Below are positions 1 to 4,949 of a DNA stretch of 6,782 bases, one piece after another. Source of the DNA: Deltaproteobacteria bacterium (GTDB lineage: Bacteria; Myxococcota_A; Bradymonadia; UBA7976; VGTA01). The notes beneath the pieces were generated by a model that was not told the DNA's origin, ran no database searches, and saw nothing but the letters and a program-made list of their open reading frames with translations. How positions within the stretch are numbered: the stretch's first letter is position 1; every line of letters begins with the position of its first letter. Location: assembly GCA_016874875.1 (NCBI GenBank), contig VGTA01000176.1:1-6782 (forward strand), in the 5' to 3' direction. The translations under genes were made by a program, and so were the position numbers.

Positions 1-85
1 CATATAGGTGCCAGCCTCTTATTATGTGTGCGTAAAGACGAGTTAAAATGCCACCAGACGACGCCTCAAGAAGCCGCCTCAGAGG

Positions 86-1486
86 CTAGGCGAGGTCCAA
101 GTAATCCACGCCGTACTTCTGCAGCAGGCGATACACGTGCCGTCGATCGATGCCCGCCTCCCGCGCCACCGCTGAGATGTTGCGCTGGTGGCGCTCTAGG
201 AGCTGCAGCAGATACTCGCGCTCAAAGGTCGCGATGATGCGCTCCTTCGCCTCCTTGAGCGAGCAGCGCTCCGGGAGGTCGAAATTGAGCTCCGCCTCCC
301 GCTGCCCCCCAGGCGCCAGCGCCGCGCGCTCCTGAACGCAGCGGATGTGCTCCGAGAGGTCAGCCGCGCGCACCCACGCCGCCTCCGCGAACGCGTAGGC
401 GCGCTCGATCACGTTGCGGAGCTCGCGCACGTTCCCTGGCCACGACCAGCGGCAGAGCAGCGCGCGCGCCTCCGCGTCGATCCCCTGCAGGTAGCGGATG
501 CCCCGGTTCTGCTCATTGAGGCGCTCAACAAAGCGCTCCGCGATCAGCCCCACGTCCTCCCCGCGGGCCCGCAGCGGCGGGAGGCGGACCTGCACCTTCG
601 CGAGGCGATAATAGAGGTCCTGGCGAAAGGCCCCCGCGTCCACCATCGCCCGCAGGTCGCGGTTGGTGGCGCACACCACGCGCACGTCCACCCGCACCGG
701 CTGCTCCCCCCCCACCCGGCGCACCACGCCGCTCTCGAGCGCGCGCAGGAGCTTGGGCTGCAGGTGCAGCGCCAGCTCCCCGAGCTCATCGAGGAACAGC
801 GTCCCCCCCTCCGCCTGCTCAAAGAGCCCGCGGTGCGTCTTGAGCGCCCCCGAGAACGACCCGCGCTCGTGCCCAAAGAGCTCCGACTCGATCAGCTGCT
901 CCGGCACCGCCGAGCAGTCAAACACCACCAGCGGCCCCTGCGCGCGGCGCGAGCGCGCGTGAATCGCCTGCGCCGCCAGCTCCTTGCCCGTCCCCGTCTC
1001 CCCCTCGATGAGCACCGACAGGTCGCTCGGCGCCACCTTGTCGATGAGCGCGTAGAGGGCGCGCATCTCAGGCGACGCGCCGATCAGCGGCCCGCAGCTC
1101 TGCTGCGCGCTCTGCCCCACGCGCAGCTCCTCGGCGCGGGGCGTGAAGCGGACGCGCGTGGCCCCGAGCGTGAACTCGCACCCAGGGTGGAGATACACCT
1201 CGCGCACCCGCAGGTCGCCCACGAACGTCCCGTTGGTGGAGTCGTGGTCCACCAGCATATAGCCGCGCTCCTCGCGGCGGAGCTCGCAGTGGAAGCGGCT
1301 AGCGGTGCCGTCCTCCACGATGAAGTCGCACCTGGGGTGCGCCCCCACGCGGACGACGTCCTTTGAGAAGCTCGCCTCGTAGCCGGCGCGGGGGCCTGAG
1401 GTGATCAGGAGCGCGCACGTCTCTACGTGAATCAGCCGCTCAAGGGCGCCGAGGTCTATGGCGTGCGTCTTGTCACGTGTCTGCAT
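86..1486 (-). CDS. FHA-domain sigma54-dependent transcriptional activator (bacterial enhancer-binding protein)
   Basis: Predicted cytoplasmic ATP-dependent activator of RNA polymerase-sigma54, 466 aa. Residues about 25-115 form an FHA (phosphothreonine-binding) domain: VGAHPRCD, then SRFH (63-66) and STNGTFV (83-89), although the usual Arg after the first Gly is Ala49. Residues about 133-365 form the AAA+ domain: Walker A GETGTGKE (162-169), sigma54-contact loop GSFSGA (209-214, usually GAFTGA), Walker B GTLFLDEL (228-235), arginine-finger region FRQDLYYRL (287-295) and sensor II WPGNVRELRN (349-358). Residues about 430-461 form a Fis-type helix-turn-helix ending RRHVYRLLQKYGV. The domain order and length are normal for the FHA class common in myxobacteria, where a Ser/Thr kinase signal usually feeds the FHA domain. 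No kinase gene lies in the window. The ATG has a weak AGGGA element (1490-1494) only 3 nt away. Family assignment is very secure; target genes and signal are unknown. Confidence 0.96.
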   Translation of the reverse strand: MQTRDKTHAIDLGALERLIHVETCALLITSGPRAGYEASFSKDVVRVGAHPRCDFIVEDGTASRFHCELRREERGYMLVDHDSTNGTFVGDLRVREVYLHPGCEFTLGATRVRFTPRAEELRVGQSAQQSCGPLIGASPEMRALYALIDKVAPSDLSVLIEGETGTGKELAAQAIHARSRRAQGPLVVFDCSAVPEQLIESELFGHERGSFSGALKTHRGLFEQAEGGTLFLDELGELALHLQPKLLRALESGVVRRVGGEQPVRVDVRVVCATNRDLRAMVDAGAFRQDLYYRLAKVQVRLPPLRARGEDVGLIAERFVERLNEQNRGIRYLQGIDAEARALLCRWSWPGNVRELRNVIERAYAFAEAAWVRAADLSEHIRCVQERAALAPGGQREAELNFDLPERCSLKEAKERIIATFEREYLLQLLERHQRNISAVAREAGIDRRHVYRLLQKYGVDYLDLA

Positions 1487-1497
1487 GCGTCCCTGCC

Positions 1498-1560
1498 GCT
1501 CACCCCGCGCGGTTGAGTGTCGAGCGTGTCGAGCGCGCCCGAGGGCGGCGCGGGGTGAGC
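1498..1560 (-). repeat. 13-bp perfect inverted repeat in the leader of the sigma54 activator
   Basis: GCTCACCCCGCGC at 1498-1510 is the exact reverse complement of 1548-1560, with a 37-nt loop. Inside the loop lie a 9-bp tandem direct repeat (GTGTCGAGC at 1517-1525 and 1526-1534) and a short palindrome CGCCCGAGGGCG (1536-1547). The structure fills the 112-nt gap between the lipoprotein stop and the activator start. Its inner arm ends 11 nt before the activator ATG. As RNA it could be a terminator or attenuator for the lipoprotein transcript, but no U-run follows. As DNA it could be an operator. The symmetry is observed; the role is inferred. Confidence 0.6.
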
Positions 1561-1598
1561 AGAGACTACGCCATCAGCGCCCCAAGCTCAACTCCGAC

Positions 1599-2528
1599 TC
1601 AGTTCACGCAGGGGGCGCCGCCGGCGGCGTGCGGGCAGTGCGTGGCGGCCTCCGCGCCGTTGTTCGCCGCGGCGACGCCGAGGTGGTACGAGTAGCAGGC
1701 CTGGTTCGCGCCCGCGCCCTCAGTGGTGCCCGTGGCGGGGGCGGCGTTGAACCACTCCACGCAGGGCGTCGCGCCCATCCACGCGCCGCAGGTCGTCTCG
1801 AACTGCGCGCAGAACGCCTCAGCGGCGGTGGGGGCGGTGGCGGCCACGCACACGGCCTCGCCGCGGGCGTGCGGGCAGTGGGTGGTGGCGTTCTCGGCGC
1901 TCATCGCGGCGACGCCGAGGTGGTAGCTGTAGCACCCCTGGCTCGCGCCCTCCGTGGCGCCCGCCTCGCCGGCGGGGGCGGCGAGGTACCACTCCTCACA
2001 GCTGGTCGCGCCCGCCCAGTCGCCGCAGACCGCAGTGTAGGTCTCGCAGAAGCGGCCGGTGGTGCTGTTGCAGCTCGCGGCGAAGGCGGGCTTCACGCCC
2101 GACACGAACATGATCTTCTCCTCGCAGGTGGCGAGGCCGTCAAACACGCCGGCGAGGGAGGGGGTGCAGGTCTCGAGGCAGCCGGCCTTGAGGAGCTCAG
2201 CGTCGGCGGGCGTGTAGCCGGAGCAGTTGTTGGCCGCGCACTCGGCGAAGGCGCCGCAGGAGACGTCGCAGTCGCCCATGGGGGGGGGCGCGTCGGTGCC
2301 CGCGGCGGTGCCCGCGTCGGTGCCCGCGTCGGTGCCCGCGTCGGTGCCCGCGTCGGTGCCCGCGTCGGTGCCCGCGGCGGTGCCCGCGGCGGTGCCCGCG
2401 GCGGTGCCCGCGGCGGTGCCCGCGGCGGTGCCGCCGGTGGGGCTGGGCTTGTCGTCGTCGTCGCAGCCGAGCGCGGCGGCGGAGAGGGTGAGGGCGAGGG
2501 AGGTGATGAGGAGCTTGTTGAGGCTCAA
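1599..2528 (-). CDS. Cys-rich lipoprotein with Gly-Thr-Ala/Asp-Ala linker and duplicated six-cysteine domain
   Basis: Predicted exported lipoprotein of 309 aa from a TTG start, function unknown. The signal peptide MSLNKLLITSLALTLSAAALG precedes lipobox Cys22, followed by four Asp. Residues about 33-80 are a low-complexity linker of 12 GT[A/D]A units, then PPP. Residues 87-153 hold eight Cys. Residues 160-228 and 239-308 are two homologous domains, each with six Cys at spacings 6, 8, 21, 18/19 and 8, and sharing CYSYHLGVAA and HCPHA; three disulfides per domain are plausible. The TTG is chosen because GGAG lies 9 nt upstream and the signal peptide starts there. The longer reading from GTG at 2585 adds 19 residues, rich in Pro and charged residues, before the signal peptide and has no ribosome-binding site. 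The linker probably holds the Cys-rich part away from the membrane. Asp at +2 means inner-membrane retention in E. coli, but that rule may not hold here. A nine-C run (2280-2288) precedes the Cys-rich part. Confidence 0.85.
   Translation of the reverse strand: MSLNKLLITSLALTLSAAALGCDDDDKPSPTGGTAAGTAAGTAAGTAAGTAAGTDAGTDAGTDAGTDAGTDAGTAAGTDAPPPMGDCDVSCGAFAECAANNCSGYTPADAELLKAGCLETCTPSLAGVFDGLATCEEKIMFVSGVKPAFAASCNSTTGRFCETYTAVCGDWAGATSCEEWYLAAPAGEAGATEGASQGCYSYHLGVAAMSAENATTHCPHARGEAVCVAATAPTAAEAFCAQFETTCGAWMGATPCVEWFNAAPATGTTEGAGANQACYSYHLGVAAANNGAEAATHCPHAAGGAPCVN
1601..2048 (-). repeat. Internal duplication encoding the two six-Cys domains
   Basis: The last two domains of the lipoprotein are tandem copies about 237-240 bp apart. 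They still share exact DNA blocks, for example a 20-bp block at 1669-1688 and 1906-1925 (GCGGCGACGCCGAGGTGGTA) and a 15-bp block at 1626-1640 and 1866-1880. At the protein level all six Cys, two Trp, the YHL motif and the HCPH motif are kept in both copies, while the Ala/Gly/Thr-rich connecting segment differs and varies by a residue. This fits an internal gene duplication kept by selection on the cysteine framework. Confidence 0.8.
2289..2432 (-). repeat. 12-bp coding minisatellite, 12 copies (GT[A/D]A linker)
   Basis: Twelve uninterrupted 12-bp units of CGCGTCGGTGCC or CGCGGCGGTGCC (plus-strand reading) encode Gly-Thr-Asp-Ala or Gly-Thr-Ala-Ala. In protein order the variants run five Ala, five Asp, one Ala, one Asp. 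The two types differ by one base change giving GAC or GCC. The blockwise order suggests growth by slippage or unequal exchange. The unit is a multiple of three, so copy-number change alters linker length without breaking the frame. A nine-G run (2280-2288) directly abuts it and is not in-frame-safe. Confidence 0.9.
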
Positions 2529-2537
2529 GATGGTAGA

Positions 2538-2541
2538 CTCC
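2538..2541 (-). promoter_or_regulatory. Ribosome-binding site deciding the TTG start of the lipoprotein
   Basis: GGAG on the minus strand lies 9 nt before the TTG at 2528-2526. It supports starting the lipoprotein at its signal peptide rather than at the upstream in-frame GTG (2585), which has only an A-rich stretch before it. Confidence 0.65.
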
Positions 2542-2678
2542 GGTCTGTCGGGTGAGGTGGGAGGGATCCCGCGGCCTTTATGCACTAAGTTTTTGTTGAA
2601 AAAAATAGTTTTTTAGACAAGTCTCTCGGCGTTTTGTTCGGACGAGATCAACTGCGCGCTCGCGGAGCTGCTGTATCG

Positions 2679-2708
2679 TTGCTTTCAACAGCACAAGCCC
2701 TGTAAAAT
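2679..2708 (+). promoter_or_regulatory. Candidate sigma70-type promoter of the tatT operon
   Basis: TTGCTT (2679-2684), an 18-nt spacer and TAAAAT (2703-2708) resemble a -35/-10 pair; the -10 matches five of six consensus bases and the -35 three of six. It reads towards tatT and would give a leader of roughly 120 nt that includes the five 11-bp repeats. It is a pattern match only; long spacing and the partial -35 keep confidence low. Confidence 0.35.
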
Positions 2709-2765
2709 CCTTACGAGACACAACGCTCCGCGCGGTCCCCGGCTGGAGCGCCGCTCAGGTGCCCG

Positions 2766-2820
2766 CCGCAGTCAACGCGCAGTCAACGCCCAGTCAACGC
2801 CCATTTAACGCCCATTTAAC
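2766..2820 (+). repeat. Five tandem 11-bp repeats directly upstream of tatT
   Basis: The units are CCGCAGTCAAC (2766-2776), GCGCAGTCAAC (2777-2787), GCCCAGTCAAC (2788-2798), GCCCATTTAAC (2799-2809) and GCCCATTTAAC (2810-2820). The core is CA[GT]T[CT]AAC: three units have GTCAAC and two have TTTAAC. The array ends 5 nt before the Shine-Dalgarno GGAG. An 11-bp period is close to one DNA helical turn, so identical faces would line up, as expected for cooperative protein binding. It would lie in the transcribed leader if the candidate promoter is right. The repeat is observed; an operator role is inferred. Confidence 0.8.
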
Positions 2821-2824
2821 GCAC

Positions 2825-2828
2825 GGAG
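2825..2828 (+). promoter_or_regulatory. Ribosome-binding site of tatT
   Basis: GGAG lies 7 nt before the ATG at 2836, normal spacing, and supports that start. It follows the 11-bp repeat array almost immediately, so a protein or RNA structure on the array could affect ribosome access. Confidence 0.75.
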
Positions 2829-2835
2829 TCATCCC

Positions 2836-3774
2836 ATGTACCCGCTCAAGACGCCCGCGGCGACCGCCGCCCTGCGCCTCTCCCTGCGCGCCGCCCTGCG
2901 CGCCGCCGCCCTCAGCGCCACCGCCGTCGCCCCGCTCGCGCTCAGCGCCTGCGGCGCGAGCCAGACTCAGCTCGCCGGCGAGATGAAGCTCGGCGAGGCC
3001 AAGGACGCCTCCGCCGCCTCCGCCGCCGTAGAGGCGGGCGACGCGCTGTGGGCGGCGCGCGGGGACCGCGCCAAGGCCGAGGAGGCCATTAAGCGCTGGG
3101 AGGAGGCCGCCGCCCTCGACCCCACCCAGGCGAGCACCCACCTCAAGCTCTCGTACGCTTACTACTTTATAGCCAACGTCCACGTCCGCTGGGAGGAGGA
3201 GAGCGAGGACGCGCAGGGCGCCCTCTTTGACAAGGGCGTCAAGGCGGGCGAGCGCGCGATTCTGGCGCAGAATCCCGATTTCAAGAAGGCCCTCGAGACG
3301 CAGAAGTGGGAGGAGGCGGTGACACAGGTGTCCAAAGAGGGCATCGCGAGCCTCTACTGGTACGCCACCAACCTCGGTAAGTGGAGTCTCCTGCAGGGCA
3401 TCGGCACCACCCTCGGCAACAAGCCGCGCATCAAGAGCACGATGGACCAAGTGCTCAAGCTCGACGAGACCTTCTACCACGGCGCCCCGCACCGCTACTT
3501 CGGCGTCTATGAGGCCAAGGTGCCCTTCGGGGACATCGCCAAGTCGGGCGCGAGCTTCGACAAGGCCATCGAGCTCGCGCCGCTCTACCTCGACACGAAG
3601 GTGCTCAAGGCGGAGTACTTTGCCGCCAAGCAGCAGGACGAGGAGCTCTTCAAGAAGCTGCTCGGCGAGGTGATCGCGGCGGACCCCAAGGCGATTCCGG
3701 ACCTAGAGGTGGAGAACACCAACTCGCAGCGTATCGCCAAGAAGATGCTCGACAACATCTCGGATTTCTTTTGA
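2836..3774 (+). CDS. tatT: TatT-type TPR lipoprotein of a TRAP transporter (T component)
   Basis: Predicted periplasmic-facing lipoprotein of 312 aa, matching the T component of tetratricopeptide-repeat-associated TRAP transporters, best known from Treponema pallidum Tp0956, which assembles with its partner binding protein. An N-terminal signal with several Arg leads to lipobox LSAC, lipidated Cys39. The rest is mainly alpha-helical with degenerate TPRs: about 68-112 (GDALWAARGD ... AAALDPTQAS) and about 236-283 (SFDKAIELAPLYLDTKVLKA). The central segment SLYWYATNLGKWSLLQGIG (172-190) and YHGAPHRYFGVYEAKVPFGD (214-233) look like the conserved family core. Length is typical for the family. The binding-protein gene follows 35 nt downstream on the same strand, the usual TatT-TatP partnership. 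In known members TatT forms a trimer with a central pore, and hydrophobic ligands have been proposed; the substrate here is unknown. Confidence 0.9.
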   Translation: MYPLKTPAATAALRLSLRAALRAAALSATAVAPLALSACGASQTQLAGEMKLGEAKDASAASAAVEAGDALWAARGDRAKAEEAIKRWEEAAALDPTQASTHLKLSYAYYFIANVHVRWEEESEDAQGALFDKGVKAGERAILAQNPDFKKALETQKWEEAVTQVSKEGIASLYWYATNLGKWSLLQGIGTTLGNKPRIKSTMDQVLKLDETFYHGAPHRYFGVYEAKVPFGDIAKSGASFDKAIELAPLYLDTKVLKAEYFAAKQQDEELFKKLLGEVIAADPKAIPDLEVENTNSQRIAKKMLDNISDFF

Positions 3775-3798
3775 CCTCACCCCTTCCACGCTCACCCC

Positions 3799-3802
3799 AA
3801 GG
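3799..3802 (+). promoter_or_regulatory. Ribosome-binding site deciding the ATG start of the TRAP binding protein
   Basis: AAGG lies 7 nt before ATG 3810. The frame is also open back to a TTG at 3771 that would overlap the tatT stop, but that start has no ribosome-binding site and would put 13 non-signal residues before the signal peptide. Confidence 0.65.
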
Positions 3803-3809
3803 CATATCC

Positions 3810-4850
3810 ATGACGCTCGCATCTCCCCGCCGACCTCTTCGCGCCGCGCTCCGCTCGGGGGTGGCGCTGCTCGCCCTCGCCGCCCTCTCGCCGCTCTCGC
3901 CGCTCTCACCCTCTGTGGCGCGCGCGGAGGACGTGGAGTTCAAGGTGGCCACCATCGCCCCCGACGGCTCGCCGTGGGCGATGCTCCTCAATAAGTTCAA
4001 GTCGGCGGTGAGCAAGGCCACGAACAAGTCGCTCGCCCCGCGCGTGTACCTCAACGGCATCAAGGGCGACGAGCAGAGCATCGTGCGCCAGGTCTATGAG
4101 GGTAAGCTCCAGATGGGCGGCGTGTCCACGGCGGCGCTCGCCACCATCGCCCACGACATGGACATCATCGAGCTCCCCTACGCCTTCACCAACTACGCGC
4201 AGGCCGACAAGACCCTCGACGCCGCGCGCCCGCTCGTGGAGGAGCTGCTCGCGGAGAAGGGGCTCACGCTCTTGATGTACTCGGAGAACGGCTATCGCTC
4301 TTTCGCCACCAAGGGTGGCTGCGTGCGCAAGCCCGCCGACCTCACCGCCAAGAAGATGCGCTCGCAGGAGAGCTCGTCGCACGTGGAGACCTACCGCGCC
4401 CTCGGCGCGAGCCCCGTGACGCTCCCGGTGAGCGAGGTGATCTCGTCTCTGCAGACGGGCGTGGTGGAGGGCTTCGACAACACCGCCATCATCACGCAGG
4501 CGCTCGGCTGGGACCAGGGGATCAAGTTCTTCACCACCAGCGAGCACATCTATCAGCCGGCGCTCATCGTGATGAACAAGAAGTGGTTCGATTCGCTCTC
4601 GGCGGAGCACCAGAAGGCGGTCCGCGAGGCGGGCCTCTCGCTCGAGGAGAAGGGGCGCAAGTTCGTGCGCGACCTCTCGCCCATCCTGTTGCAGAACTTC
4701 AAGGAGCGCGGCGTGGAGGTGTGCGCGCTCACCGACGCCGAGCGCGCCGCCTTCAAGGAGGCCACCAAGGGGGTGTGGGACCTCCGCGCCAAGACGGCGA
4801 GCCCTAAGGGCCTGCGGCTGCTCGAGCTGCTCCGCGCCGCGGGCCAGTGA
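3810..4850 (+). CDS. dctP: TRAP transporter periplasmic solute-binding protein (DctP/TatP-like)
   Basis: Periplasmic binding protein of the DctP family, 346 aa, which captures a solute, often a carboxylate, for a TRAP secondary transporter. The signal peptide runs to ARA at 37-39, with mature protein from EDVEFKVATIAPDGSPWA. Family hallmarks include MGGVSTAALATI (102-113), ELPYAFTN (121-128), the ligand-carboxylate Arg in KKMRSQES (Arg184), and EVISSLQTGVVEGFDN (209-224), close to the usual LQTGVVDG block. Two Cys, 171 and 305, could pair in the periplasm. It follows tatT by 35 nt and is presumably co-transcribed. Its neighbour points to the TatP subgroup, whose ligands may not be C4-dicarboxylates, so dctP is used here as a family name. 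Membrane subunits (DctQ/DctM) are not next to it: the following gene is on the other strand. Its stop codon lies in the first copy of a 17-bp tandem array. Confidence 0.93.
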   Translation: MTLASPRRPLRAALRSGVALLALAALSPLSPLSPSVARAEDVEFKVATIAPDGSPWAMLLNKFKSAVSKATNKSLAPRVYLNGIKGDEQSIVRQVYEGKLQMGGVSTAALATIAHDMDIIELPYAFTNYAQADKTLDAARPLVEELLAEKGLTLLMYSENGYRSFATKGGCVRKPADLTAKKMRSQESSSHVETYRALGASPVTLPVSEVISSLQTGVVEGFDNTAIITQALGWDQGIKFFTTSEHIYQPALIVMNKKWFDSLSAEHQKAVREAGLSLEEKGRKFVRDLSPILLQNFKERGVEVCALTDAERAAFKEATKGVWDLRAKTASPKGLRLLELLRAAGQ

Positions 4851-4946
4851 GCGCCGCGGGCCAGTGAGCGCCGCGGGCCAGTGAGCGCCGCGGGCCAGTG
4901 AGCGCCGCGGGCCAGTGAGCGCCGCGGGCCAGTGAGCGCCGCGGGC
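4834..4946. repeat. 17-bp tandem repeat, 6 full copies plus 11 bp, spanning the stop codon of the TRAP binding protein
   Basis: The unit GCGCCGCGGGCCAGTGA is repeated without a mismatch at 4834-4850, 4851-4867, 4868-4884, 4885-4901, 4902-4918 and 4919-4935, then GCGCCGCGGGC at 4936-4946. The first copy encodes the C-terminal Ala-Ala-Gly-Gln and TGA, so the array seems to have grown from the end of the gene. It ends 3 nt before the stop of the convergent aldehyde dehydrogenase and fills nearly the whole space between the two. Each unit holds the palindromes CCGCGG and GGCC, so neighbouring units could pair as hairpins and may limit read-through. No U-run is present. There are no spacers, so it is not CRISPR. 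Confidence 0.95.
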
Positions 4947-4949
4947 GTC

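Larger units (their letters stand above)
2529..2835. promoter_or_regulatory. Divergent intergenic control region between lipoprotein and tatT
   Basis: These 307 bases separate the divergent lipoprotein and tatT genes, so promoters for both should lie here. An AT-rich island at about 2577-2620 contrasts with the GC-rich surroundings. It includes an A7-TAG-T6 near-palindrome (2599-2614) and the small inverted repeat AGACAAGTCT (2615-2624). On the minus strand, CATAAA (2577-2582) is a weak -10 candidate for the lipoprotein with no good -35 partner. A better plus-strand candidate promoter and an 11-bp repeat array are listed separately. No further ORF with coding character is seen. Confidence 0.55.

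Noticed and set aside
1..16. Possible sigma54 -24 element TGGCAC on the minus strand
   Set aside because: The expected -12 part falls off the window edge and the visible spacer does not match the consensus, so it cannot be judged.
62..92. Possible terminator hairpin after the activator gene (GCCTC/GAGGC pairs)
   Set aside because: The loop is too short or the stem only 4-5 bp and part of it is coding; no U-run follows closely.
347..1366. Plus-strand open frame of 339 codons
   Set aside because: Antisense to the sigma54 activator, whose motifs are complete; the product is Arg/His/Leu/Pro-rich, typical of a high-GC shadow.
1458..2555. Long plus-strand open frame (365 codons) with Gly-Ala-Arg repeats
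   Set aside because: It is antisense to the lipoprotein gene; its repeats are the reverse reading of the 12-bp linker array, and the minus strand has a signal peptide, lipobox and a duplicated Cys framework.
2529..2585. Upstream GTG start giving a 328-residue lipoprotein
   Set aside because: It has no ribosome-binding site and puts 19 residues rich in Pro and charged side chains in front of the signal peptide; TTG at 2528 with GGAG 9 nt upstream fits better.
2794..3492. Minus-strand open frame of 232 codons
   Set aside because: Antisense to tatT, rich in Gly/Ala/Arg without domain features; it would also read through the 11-bp array.
3771..3809. TTG start of the TRAP binding protein overlapping the tatT stop
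   Set aside because: It has no ribosome-binding site, whereas ATG 3810 has AAGG at 7 nt and starts directly at the signal peptide.
3906..4610. Minus-strand open frame of 234 codons
   Set aside because: Antisense to the TRAP binding protein, with His/Arg/Leu-rich low-complexity content.
4834..4946. CRISPR-like array
   Set aside because: The 17-bp units abut directly with no spacers and begin inside a coding region; this is a simple tandem repeat.
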